Counted from the stretch's first letter, positions 6,977 to 12,141 are shown. The stretch: DNA of 12,141 nt from DATKYK01 sp034430255 (GCA_034430255.1 DAOUEU010000118.1:1-12141), one strand, 5' to 3'. Made by a program: numbers and translations. Notes: a model not told the origin generated them from the sequence alone.

Positions 6977-7480
6977 CTACGATTTCCCCAGATCATCCAG
7001 GTTCAGGGTATCTATGAAGTCCCTGAAGGGGGAAAGCCTATTTAGCTCATCATCGCTGAGATCGCCCTGTTTACCGTCAGCGGGGAGAAGTATCCCCGCT
7101 TTCTCCAGCACTGACTCATCCGCATAAATCGGCACCTCCACCCTTACCGCAAGGGCGATGGCATCGCTGGGGCGGGAATCGATCTCCAGAGCCCTTCCAT
7201 CAATCACGATGAAGATCCGGGCATAGAAGGTATCGTCACGAAGCTCGTTTACAACGATCGAGTTGACCGTAGCCCCTAGAGCCTGGAGCGCGGAGCACAA
7301 CAGATCATGTGTCATTGGTCGGGGCACCTTAACGTCCTGCAATTTTATCGCTATCGAGTCCGCCTCCGCTGGACCTATCCAGATAGGAAGGTAACGCTCC
7401 CCGTCCTTTTCCTTGAGGATCACCACACGCTGATAGTTCATCAGGCTCATTCGAATGCTATCGATGGTCATCTCGATCAT
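6977..7480 (-). CDS. Bifunctional nuclease family protein (DUF151)
   Basis: A 167-residue protein of the BFN/DUF151 family, whose plant members have been reported to have DNase and RNase activity; the bacterial role is poorly known. Family landmarks are PIWIGPAEA (32-40), RPMTHDL (54-60) and DSRPSDAIALAVR (101-113), followed by a helical tail SDDELNRLSPFRDFIDTLN that resembles the usual C-terminal extension. I chose ATG 7480, preceded by GGAGGG at five bases. An upstream in-frame ATG at 7516 overlaps the predicted -10 element and therefore cannot be in the mRNA if that promoter is right. First gene of a two-gene unit with the zinc-ribbon protein. Confidence 0.92.
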   Translation of the reverse strand: MIEMTIDSIRMSLMNYQRVVILKEKDGERYLPIWIGPAEADSIAIKLQDVKVPRPMTHDLLCSALQALGATVNSIVVNELRDDTFYARIFIVIDGRALEIDSRPSDAIALAVRVEVPIYADESVLEKAGILLPADGKQGDLSDDELNRLSPFRDFIDTLNLDDLGKS

Positions 7481-7514
7481 GGACACCCTCCACTCATAAT
7501 TCCGACCTGATACC

Positions 7515-7544
7515 ATTCTAGCTCAATATATTTGAATATGTCAA
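7515..7544 (-). promoter_or_regulatory. Predicted sigma-70-type promoter of the nuclease/zinc-ribbon unit
   Basis: Minus-strand TTGACA (plus 7539-7544, full consensus) and TAGAAT (plus 7515-7520, one mismatch) are 18 bp apart. The predicted start near 7508 leaves a leader of about 28 nt that includes the GGAGGG ribosome site (plus 7486-7491). The region is AT-rich compared with the genes. Confidence 0.75.
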
Positions 7545-7559
7545 CATACTCAATCTTAA

Positions 7560-7929
7560 CGGGTTTCAACAAACCCTACCAATTTATTCGTATATCCAAA
7601 GCAGAGCATATCTGTGCCTTATGAGCCGAGGTGTTGTCAGCATGATATCGTTCAGATAGATATAAGCATGATCCATAATGGGAAGTCCCCCGTCAATATG
7701 CCATTGTATGGCTATCCCCACGTCTCATGACAGAACACCACTGAGACCCAATACCATGCGCGCGGCCTCGATCAGCCTACCCATTGTCATGCTGAACTCG
7801 TTTCAGCATCTCGATCATGAGGTTCCGAAACAAGTTCGGAATGACATGGCACGTAGCTCCATTTTCCCTCGCAATGACGGGTAAAAGCAGGTAGGTGGCG
7901 ACGAATCACCCTTGTGCTGGACGAGAACA
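7560..7929. other. Gene-free interval between divergent promoters
   Basis: About 370 bp between the minus-strand nuclease promoter and the plus-strand nitroreductase promoter. The only clear structure is the dispersed-repeat-type hairpin at 7785-7846 with a short associated segment to 7881. Reading frames through this area translate the repeat and lack ribosome binding sites, so I call no gene. Confidence 0.6.
7785..7881. repeat. Extragenic repeat-type hairpin element
   Basis: Two 28-base arms (7785-7812 and 7819-7846) form an imperfect inverted repeat around a 6-base loop; by hand 21 of 28 positions pair and two more could form G-U pairs. The arms read TGTCATGCTGAACTCGTTTC and, on the other strand, TGTCATTCCGAACTTGTTTC. 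A trailing segment CTCGCAATGACGGG (7868-7881) repeats the TCATTGCGAG theme common at the edge of such elements. From memory, similar sequences are scattered through many bacterial genomes and yield spurious peptides like the one read here (MLNSFQHLDHE...). Copy number in this genome cannot be judged from one window. Confidence 0.7.
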
Positions 7930-7959
7930 TTGTCACCACGTACCCATTAGAGATATACT
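7930..7959 (+). promoter_or_regulatory. Predicted promoter of the nitroreductase gene, with a small palindrome
   Basis: TTGTCA (7930-7935) and TATACT (7954-7959) are 18 bp apart, each with one mismatch to consensus. The leader to ATG 8017 would be about 50 nt and contains AAGGAG at 8000-8005. The perfect inverted repeat CTACAGTGTAG (7958-7968) overlaps the end of the -10 element and the predicted start site, where an operator could sit; the arms are only five bases. Confidence 0.6.
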
Positions 7960-8016
7960 ACAGTGTAGCTAATTACTACGGATAAAATCGTTACAGCTTA
8001 AGGAGTGATAGAAACG

Positions 8017-8568
8017 ATGGAAGTTATGGAAGCAATAAAGAGACGCCGCAGCGTACGCAAGTATACGGCAGACACCGTCAGTGACAGTGACATAGAGACC
8101 GTGCTGGATGCCGCCCGCTGGGCGCCTTCGTGGGCCAACACCCAGTGCGTCAGGTGGATAGTGGTCAAGGACACCGATACCAAATCGAGGCTTATCGATA
8201 CCCTAACCCCAACCAACCCTTCCAGGGATGCGGTGCGGACTGTCCCCGTGGTGCTCGTCGCCTGCGCCGAGATGGGCAGGGCCGGCTTTAAGCGGGGCGA
8301 GGCGGTGACCGACAAGGGAGACTACTGGTACATGTTCGACGTTGCCTCCGCCGCCCAGAGCCTCATGCTCGCCGCGGTGGAGCTGGGCCTGGCGACCGTC
8401 CACGTCGGCCTGTTCGATGCCAAGAAGGCCGAGGCAATCCTTGGCGTGCCCAATGGGGTCAGGGTCGTGGAGCTCATCCCCCTGGGCCACCCCGCCGAGC
8501 AGCCCGAAGGCCCCGGCCGCAAGGAGCTAGGAGAGATTGTGTTTCATGAGAGGTGGGGGCAAGAGTGA
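8017..8568 (+). CDS. Nitroreductase family protein (FMN-dependent oxidoreductase)
   Basis: A 183-residue single-domain flavoprotein of the nitroreductase superfamily, whose members reduce nitro compounds, quinones or other acceptors with NAD(P)H and bound FMN. The sequence shows the N-terminal RRRSVRKY motif that contacts FMN phosphate, WAPSWANTQ (family APS-x-x-N-x-Q), the central helix DVASAAQSLMLAAVELGLAT and the C-terminal VVELIPLGHPAEQP. Length is at the short end of the family. ATG 8017 lies 11 nt after AAGGAG, a little far; a GTG at 8005 overlaps the ribosome site and an ATG at 8026 is an alternative. It is a single-gene unit with its own promoter. Substrate cannot be told from sequence. 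Confidence 0.92.
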   Translation: MEVMEAIKRRRSVRKYTADTVSDSDIETVLDAARWAPSWANTQCVRWIVVKDTDTKSRLIDTLTPTNPSRDAVRTVPVVLVACAEMGRAGFKRGEAVTDKGDYWYMFDVASAAQSLMLAAVELGLATVHVGLFDAKKAEAILGVPNGVRVVELIPLGHPAEQPEGPGRKELGEIVFHERWGQE

Positions 8569-8619
8569 GTTTGGCATTTCGTCGCCTTATACCCATCCTT
8601 CAGCCTACATACTAAAGAT

Positions 8620-8641
8620 CTCTCTTAGGTGAGAGCCTCTC
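8620..8641. other. Short inverted repeats downstream of the nitroreductase gene
   Basis: CTCTC (8620-8624) pairs with GAGAG (8631-8635), and that GAGAG also pairs with CTCTC at 8637-8641. The stems are only five base pairs and no U-tract follows, so this is at best a weak or factor-dependent terminator. Confidence 0.25.
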
Positions 8642-8668
8642 CTTAAGCCATCGTCAAGCCTTGAACAT

Positions 8669-8858
8669 ACCCGCCTGCACTTAAACTGATCCATTATCAG
8701 GTAACACCAGCCCCTCCCTGGCAAGACTTTTACCACTCTCCTTCTTCGCCACACGTAGCGCAACCAGCATATTGGCACCGTAAATTATCCCCCCTATCAG
8801 CCCGTGCTTGCGGCATAAAATGCGTACCATACCCACTGCCTCCCTACCGTAGTGATGG
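8669..8858 (-). pseudogene. Decayed 3' fragment of a cysteine synthase gene
   Basis: Read on the minus strand, this segment encodes REAVGMVRILCRKHGLIGG, then IIYGANMLVALRVAKK. It matches the C-terminal part of the intact cysteine synthase at 9567-10457 with 26 of 35 residues identical by hand alignment. Nucleotide similarity continues to the region of the intact gene's stop codon and a few bases beyond (CCGCCT at both), but small indels shift the frame after the AKK. The two serines of the cofactor-binding SSGAN motif read I-Y here. The first roughly 230 codons are absent; upstream lies AT-rich DNA. It lies in the same orientation as the intact gene, about 0.7 kb away. This is best explained as the remains of a duplicated copy. 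Confidence 0.85.
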
Positions 8859-8898
8859 ATTGACTGCCATCAATATTTCCTTAAATAGTTATATACTA

Positions 8899-8927
8899 TT
8901 GACAAATAATCTAATTTATGGTATAAA
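8899..8927 (+). promoter_or_regulatory. Strong predicted promoter in an AT-rich island, upstream of the 74-residue zinc-ribbon gene
   Basis: TTGACA (8899-8904) and TATAAA (8922-8927) are exactly 17 bp apart, with further TATAAT hexamers at 8929-8934 and 8934-8939. The surrounding 8880-9000 region is almost all A and T. It holds the inverted repeats ATAGT/ACTAT (8886-8900) and ATATAC/GTATAT (8959-8964 and 8971-8976). The implied leader to ATG 9048 is about 110 nt, long for this window. Confidence 0.7.
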
Positions 8928-9047
8928 CTATAATATAATATAAAATCGCTTAAAACAAATATACTATAATGTATATAAGTAAAGATAATATAGGTTATGT
9001 GCTGTTGACCCGCTTCTTAAAAATCGCTCCGTATTAGGAGGTATGAT

Positions 9048-9272
9048 ATGCAAACGTGGAGACTTAGAGGATGCATCCGCTGCGGAGGTAACGTCTTTAT
9101 TGAACATGATTCATACGGCTGGTATTTGGTATGTATCCAATGTGGCTACCATAGAGAGCTGGATATTCCAACTGCGCGTAGGAAACGGCCTGCGGAAGAA
9201 ATGGAGGGAGCCGGCGCTGGCTACACAGAGGAAGAACTGATACACACAATGGCAAACTTGCCGAGGGTATAA
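9048..9272 (+). CDS. Small zinc-ribbon protein of unknown function
   Basis: A 74-residue protein starting MQTWRLRGCIRCGG. Four cysteines in two CxxC pairs (Cys9/Cys12 and Cys29/Cys32) flank an aromatic-rich hairpin DSYGWYLVC, followed by YHREL and a basic then acidic tail; this is a single zinc ribbon. I have the impression that similar short proteins occur in Chloroflexota genomes, but I know of no tested function, so transcription-related or protein-binding roles are guesses. ATG 9048 is chosen because AGGAGG (9036-9041) sits six bases upstream; the other ATG at 9043 is too close and opens a frame without the cysteines. The gene is alone on the plus strand, flanked by the cysteine synthase relic and the intact gene. 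Confidence 0.85.
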   Translation: MQTWRLRGCIRCGGNVFIEHDSYGWYLVCIQCGYHRELDIPTARRKRPAEEMEGAGAGYTEEELIHTMANLPRV

Positions 9273-9566
9273 CGACGTAACGGTAAAAGGTTGTAAGGCT
9301 ACCGTGGTCATTAGCCCTCTAGGCATATTAAAAGGGGCTACCCGGGAAGAGGTGGCCCCTCTCTCATAACCTTTGTGCCCAAGCCGTATATAGTCCCCAT
9401 AGGCTAGCGTGCTTTTACCGACAAATTATGTATCACCCGCTGGAACTATAGGTTACGCCCCGATACAAGGTCGATAAATTTACGTGATAGAATGAAAAGC
9501 AGCACTACCCCCCTAGCTACCACGGTGGACATGTCGCTCCTCACTCTTAATCAGGTTCCACCCCGC
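9273..9566. other. Intergenic region between converging zinc-ribbon and cysteine synthase genes
   Basis: About 290 bp without a supported gene. It contains the hairpin at 9333-9360. I see no other clear signal; the part from 9361 to 9566 shows no ORF with a ribosome site and no strong promoter. Confidence 0.6.
9329..9360 (-). terminator. Hairpin between converging genes, likely terminator for the cysteine synthase transcript
   Basis: AGGGGCTACC (9333-9342) and GGTGGCCCCT (9351-9360) form a 10-bp stem with one G-U-type mismatch around an eight-base loop. On the minus strand the stem is followed by TTTTAAT, a modest U-tract; on the plus strand the following bases are CTCTCATAACC, which is poorer. 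It is about 200 nt past the cysteine synthase stop and 60 nt past the zinc-ribbon stop, so it could serve both. Confidence 0.6.
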
Positions 9567-10457
9567 CTAATACTTGAACAGGTCCATGCTCAGGTAGCGC
9601 TCGCCCCTGTCCGGCAGGACGGTAACCACCCTGTCGTATTTCTTAGCTACCCTTAGCGCCACCAGCATGTTGGCGCCGGAGCTTATGCCCACCATGAGCC
9701 CGTGCTTGTGGCACAAACTGCGTGCCATGTCCACCGCCTCCTTGCTGCCTACGGTGTAAACCCTATCCACCCTGCTCATGTCGACGATCTTGGGGATGAA
9801 GCCATCGCCTATGCCCTGAATCTGGTGCTCCTCGATACGGACATCGCTACCGCCGAACATGACGGACGCCTCCTCAGGCTCGACGGCGATGACCTTGACA
9901 TTCGGGTTTTCTCTCTTGATGACATTGGATAAGCCCATGAGCGTCCCGCCGGTGCCGACTCCGGCTACGATGGCGTCCACCGGCCCGATCTGCTGCAGTA
10001 TCTCCTCACCGGTCTTCTCCTGCGCTTTGACATTGTTGGGGTTGCTGAACTGCCGAGCTATGAAGTGCCTCGGCTTCGTGGCGATCTCCTCCGCCCGCTC
10101 GATAGCCTCCTTCAGGCTGCCGCTCCTGGAGGTGAGCACCAGCTCGGCGCCAAATGCCCGCATCATCTGCTTTCGCTCCTCGCTCATGTTCTCCGGCATT
10201 ACCACCACCATGCGATAACCCTTTGCCATGGCCACCATAGAGAGCGAGATGCCGGTGTTGCCGCTTGAGGCCTCGACGATGGTGTAGCCCCGCTTCAGTT
10301 CCCCCGACCTCTCGGCCGCCTCGATTATCTCCAGCGCGACGCGGTCCTTAATGCTGCCGCTTGGATTGACGCTCTCCAGCTTGGCATATACATTCCCTAT
10401 CCTGACCAGAGGCGTATTCCCAATAGCGTCCAGCACACTGTATCCTGTGTCTTCCAT
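9567..10457 (-). CDS. cysK: Cysteine synthase (O-acetylserine sulfhydrylase), PLP-dependent
   Basis: Forms cysteine from O-acetylserine (or a related activated serine) and sulfide, in the cytoplasm. The 296-residue protein has IGNTPLV near 12-18, the PLP lysine in NPSGSIKDR (Lys37), the substrate loop EASSGNTG (about 63-70), the cofactor-phosphate loop GVGTGGT (about 167-173) and the serine of GISSGAN near the C-terminus. The N-terminal segment between NTPLV and AKLE is shorter than in most CysK proteins, so a CysM-like enzyme or an O-phosphoserine-using relative cannot be excluded. ATG 10457 follows an AGGAAGAGGG ribosome site. It is the last gene of the pyrF unit, 82 nt after the thioesterase. 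A decayed copy of its 3' end lies at 8669-8858. Confidence 0.92.
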   Translation of the reverse strand: MEDTGYSVLDAIGNTPLVRIGNVYAKLESVNPSGSIKDRVALEIIEAAERSGELKRGYTIVEASSGNTGISLSMVAMAKGYRMVVVMPENMSEERKQMMRAFGAELVLTSRSGSLKEAIERAEEIATKPRHFIARQFSNPNNVKAQEKTGEEILQQIGPVDAIVAGVGTGGTLMGLSNVIKRENPNVKVIAVEPEEASVMFGGSDVRIEEHQIQGIGDGFIPKIVDMSRVDRVYTVGSKEAVDMARSLCHKHGLMVGISSGANMLVALRVAKKYDRVVTVLPDRGERYLSMDLFKY

Positions 10458-10514
10458 ATCAACCCTCTTCCTTTAGCTGAATTACCCCACCAGTAAGCTG
10501 ACGTGCATTCTCGC

Positions 10515-10532
10515 CATTTTTCATAAAAAATG
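10515..10532. other. AT-rich hairpin and short direct repeat between thioesterase and cysK
   Basis: CATTTTT and AAAAATG form a perfect 7-bp stem around a four-base loop. The heptamer GACGTGC occurs on each side, at 10500-10506 and 10534-10540, the second touching the thioesterase stop codon. The stem is too AT-rich for a convincing terminator; a protein site or weak attenuator before cysK is conceivable. Confidence 0.35.
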
Positions 10533-10539
10533 AGACGTG

Positions 10540-10968
10540 CTAACTGGAATCAAAGACCGACTTGAATCTTTCGGGAACCTTGGCGATCTTACTCCTCTCG
10601 TAATCGAAGAACAACATCCCCGTCTTGGCCAAAGCTACCTGCTTCCCGGTCTGATTGTTGGTAACCCGGTATATTATATCGCAGCCATACTCATGGAAAT
10701 TGGCAACGGCGACCTCGATCCTCAGAACATCCCTGTGAAATGCCTGCGACCGGTAAACTATGGCCAGGTCGGAATTGATGAAAGCGAGGCCGTCGATCAC
10801 CGGCCGGGGAAAACCCTTGGCCTCTAAAAATCTCAGGTGAGCCTCATTCAGCATTGCGACCAAAGAGTGGTTCCCCAGATGGCCACCGGCGTTGATGTCG
10901 TTTATACTCACCTGTACCTCAGTATCAAAATCAAACAACCCCGGCAAGTCGATTTTAAGTCGAGCCAT
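10540..10968 (-). CDS. Hotdog-fold acyl-CoA thioesterase (4HBT family)
   Basis: A 142-residue protein of the 4-hydroxybenzoyl-CoA thioesterase type, predicted to hydrolyse acyl-CoA or related thioesters in the cytoplasm. The family signature is seen as SINDINAGGHLGNHSLVAML at 21-40, which supplies Asp24, Gly29, His30 and Asn33, with Glu42 on the following helix, and then the alternating strands of the fold, for example LRIEVAVANFHEYGCDIIYR. I chose ATG 10968, with GGGAG six bases upstream, giving a 14-nt overlap with the DUF951 gene. An earlier ATG at 11001 would overlap by 47 nt and add residues outside the domain. The substrate is unknown. Confidence 0.88.
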   Translation of the reverse strand: MARLKIDLPGLFDFDTEVQVSINDINAGGHLGNHSLVAMLNEAHLRFLEAKGFPRPVIDGLAFINSDLAIVYRSQAFHRDVLRIEVAVANFHEYGCDIIYRVTNNQTGKQVALAKTGMLFFDYERSKIAKVPERFKSVFDSS

Positions 10969-11194
10969 TTGCAACTCCCGATGTATCTTGATCAGCCGCA
11001 TCCCCGCCTTCTGACAGCACCTCCCTCACCCGGCGCTCGAAAACGCCCCGCGCCAGAAGCACGCGTCGGTGGCACTTCTGACACCTGATTCCGATATCAG
11101 CACCCACCCTGACCACCTGCCACAGGTCGCCGCCGCAGGGGTGCTTCTTCTTCAGGCGCACCACATCGCCAACGTTTATCTCCACTATCTCCAT
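10955..11194 (-). CDS. DUF951 small zinc-binding-type protein
   Basis: A 79-residue protein matching the DUF951 pattern: a short beta strand region with VGDVVRLKKKHPCGGDLWQV, then VGADIGIRCQKCHRRVLLAR and a basic tail. Cys20 in HPCGG and Cys38/Cys41 in CQKC look like metal ligands, perhaps with His18. The family is widespread in Firmicutes and Chloroflexota and has no established function, though nucleic-acid binding is often guessed from the basic charge. ATG 11194 starts two bases after the pyrF stop, so translation is probably coupled. The tail after about residue 63 (GGDAADQDTSGVANGST) is longer than usual for the family and overlaps the start of the thioesterase gene. Confidence 0.9.
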   Translation of the reverse strand: MEIVEINVGDVVRLKKKHPCGGDLWQVVRVGADIGIRCQKCHRRVLLARGVFERRVREVLSEGGDAADQDTSGVANGST

Positions 11195-11196
11195 CT

Positions 11197-12042
11197 TCAG
11201 GTATGCCCCCGGTAATGGTTAATCTCATCGCGCAGCTTGAGCGCTGCGCCACGGGCGGCCGCAGCGAAATCTCCGCCCTTTCCACCCTCCCCAGGGTATG
11301 CATAGATAATCTGCCGCGAGGAGCTGATTATCGCCTTTTCCCCCCGGGCATCCACCCCATAGCGAACTGCACTGGCCGGGTCGCCACCCTGAGCACCGAT
11401 GCCCGGAATGAGAAGCGGCATCTCGGGGCAGAGCTGGCGCACCCTCCTCAGTTCTTCGGGGTAGGTAGCGCCCACCACCAGCCCCACATTGCCCAGGGCG
11501 TTCCACTCCCTGGCCCTGAGTGCCACCACCTCGAACAGTGGTCTCTCGCCCTCTTCCACCCCCGCCGATTGACCGGAAAGCACCAGATCCTGGAAATCGA
11601 CCGAGCCTGCATTGGAGGTGCGGCATAGGATGAACACCCCCTTTCCCCTGTACTCAATAAATGGCTCCAGGGAGTCGTAGCCCAGATAGGGGTTCACCGT
11701 GGCGGCATCGAAGCCGAGGGTCTCAAAGAGCGCCCGGGCATAGGCCCGCGCGGTGCTGCCGATGTCGCCCCGCTTGGCATCCCCGATAACCGGGATTGCA
11801 TCCGGTATATGGGTAACGGTCCTCTCCAGCGCCCTGAGCCCTTCAGTACCCAGTGCCTCGTAGAAGGCGAGGTTGGGCTTGTAGGCGCATACCAGGTCCG
11901 AGGTGGCATCAACGATTGCGCGATTGAATTCCAGTACGCCCATCCCGGCTGGCATCAGCTCTGGATCGGGGTCGAGCCCAACGCAGAGCAGGCTCTCGTT
12001 GGTGCGGGCAGCCTTAAGCAGCTTCTCCAGAAAGCCCATCAT
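11197..12042 (-). CDS. pyrF: Orotidine 5'-phosphate decarboxylase (type 2, long form)
   Basis: Last step of UMP synthesis: removes CO2 from orotidine monophosphate. The 281-residue protein belongs to the longer subfamily common in Actinobacteria and Chloroflexota. Visible residues are Asp24 in CVGLDPDP, Lys55 in AYKPN, the catalytic set Asp88-Lys90-Asp93 in DAKRGDI, the phosphate-binding PGIGAQGGD (213-221) and SSSRQI (240-245). The gene begins ATG ATG and either codon can serve. No good Shine-Dalgarno precedes it, and the predicted promoter places the start of transcription a few bases upstream. First gene of a unit with DUF951, thioesterase and probably cysteine synthase. No other pyrimidine gene is in the window. 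Confidence 0.95.
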   Translation of the reverse strand: MMGFLEKLLKAARTNESLLCVGLDPDPELMPAGMGVLEFNRAIVDATSDLVCAYKPNLAFYEALGTEGLRALERTVTHIPDAIPVIGDAKRGDIGSTARAYARALFETLGFDAATVNPYLGYDSLEPFIEYRGKGVFILCRTSNAGSVDFQDLVLSGQSAGVEEGERPLFEVVALRAREWNALGNVGLVVGATYPEELRRVRQLCPEMPLLIPGIGAQGGDPASAVRYGVDARGEKAIISSSRQIIYAYPGEGGKGGDFAAAARGAALKLRDEINHYRGHT

Positions 12043-12051
12043 CCCAGAGGG

Positions 12052-12080
12052 ATAATACCGCCCCGTCAGGCTGACGTCAA
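12052..12080 (-). promoter_or_regulatory. Predicted promoter of the pyrF unit
   Basis: Minus-strand TTGACG (plus 12075-12080) and TATTAT (plus 12052-12057) are exactly 17 bp apart, each with one mismatch to consensus. Transcription would start near 12045, two to four bases before ATG 12042. The -35 side overlaps two palindromes: GTCAG-G-CTGAC (12065-12075) and TGACGTCA (12072-12079). Confidence 0.7.
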
Positions 12081-12101
12081 GAGCACTATTATATTGGCTC
12101 T

Positions 12102-12115
12102 ACACTATTTAGTGT
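12102..12115. promoter_or_regulatory. Perfect inverted repeat upstream of pyrF, possible operator
   Basis: ACACT (12102-12106) and AGTGT (12111-12115) are perfect inverted arms with a four-base ATTT spacer. It lies 22 bp upstream of the pyrF -35 element and just before the plus-strand ribosome-site-like sequence at the window end, so it may sit between divergent genes. No regulator is known from the window. Confidence 0.4.
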
Positions 12116-12128
12116 GAAAAAGGGTGTT

Positions 12129-12137
12129 AGGAGGAGG
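12129..12137 (+). promoter_or_regulatory. Ribosome binding site of a plus-strand gene beyond the right edge
   Basis: AGGAGGAGG at 12129-12137 is a near-ideal Shine-Dalgarno sequence on the plus strand with no start codon at proper spacing left in the window. A gene divergent from pyrF probably begins a few bases past 12141. Confidence 0.4.
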
Positions 12138-12141
12138 TGAG

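Noticed and set aside
7577..7786. Minus-strand frame MGRLIEAARM..., continuing after one TGA as HIDGGLPIMDHAYIYLNDIM
   Set aside because: It looks somewhat protein-like, but it has an internal stop, no ribosome site and no family I recognise; one stop in about 70 codons is not unusual by chance.
7678..7884. Plus-strand ORF of 68 codons containing MLNSFQHLDHEVPKQ
   Set aside because: It is a translation of the extragenic repeat hairpin. This kind of peptide recurs as a spurious ORF product, and there is no ribosome binding site.
8681..8860. Reading the cysteine synthase relic as a short intact gene in one open frame
   Set aside because: The open frame ends at a TAA, but nucleotide similarity to the intact gene's end needs small indels after the AKK; no start codon with a ribosome site exists and the cofactor-binding serines are lost.
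9043..9240. Plus-strand ORF starting at the ATG five bases before the zinc-ribbon start
   Set aside because: The ATG is only one base from the Shine-Dalgarno sequence, and this frame lacks the CxxC pairs.
1..12141. CRISPR array, tRNA or rRNA gene, insertion sequence or phage genes
   Set aside because: I saw no regularly spaced repeats, no tRNA cloverleaf, no transposase or integrase motifs and no attachment-site repeats in the window.

Overview
The window reads as ordinary chromosomal housekeeping DNA from a bacterium, most likely Chloroflexota and probably Dehalococcoidia-like. That placement is an inference from the gene set: an atp operon of Chloroflexota style with an AtpZ/AtpI-type first gene, a DUF151 bifunctional nuclease next to a small CxxC zinc-ribbon protein, DUF951, and a long-form (type 2) pyrF. 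No 16S rRNA gene or other decisive marker is present. Almost all genes are on the minus strand. Only a nitroreductase (8017-8568) and a 74-residue zinc-ribbon protein (9048-9272) are on the plus strand.

Layout from the right-hand end. (1) 12042 down to 9567, minus: pyrF, DUF951, a hotdog thioesterase and a cysteine synthase. The first three are tightly packed (2-nt gap, then a short overlap) and cysK follows after about 80 nt. A good promoter sits so close to pyrF that its mRNA should be nearly leaderless. (2) 9273-8569: the plus-strand zinc-ribbon gene behind a very AT-rich promoter region, and a decayed copy of the 3' end of the cysteine synthase gene. (3) The plus-strand nitroreductase with its own promoter. 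(4) 7920-7560: a gene-free stretch carrying a dispersed-repeat-type hairpin. (5) 7480-6632, minus: a two-gene unit (bifunctional nuclease, zinc-ribbon protein) with a clear promoter, ended by a strong intrinsic terminator. (6) 6529 down to the left edge, minus: the F1Fo ATP synthase operon in the order AtpZ-like, a, c, b, delta, alpha, gamma, beta, with epsilon apparently starting at the very edge. Its promoter is squeezed between the upstream terminator and the first ATG, again giving a nearly leaderless mRNA.

The ATP synthase genes look complete, and all the catalytic and ion-path residues I checked are present. The c-subunit site lacks the usual sodium ligands, so a proton-driven enzyme is inferred. 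The pyrF unit mixes pyrimidine synthesis, cysteine synthesis and acyl-thioester hydrolysis, with no obvious common pathway.

I did not find a new multi-gene system. The points most worth a second look are the cysteine synthase relic about 0.7 kb from the intact gene, the nearly leaderless promoters of two housekeeping operons, a perfect 12-bp triple repeat that forms the N-terminus of the ATP synthase beta subunit, and the AT-rich promoter island of the small zinc-ribbon gene.
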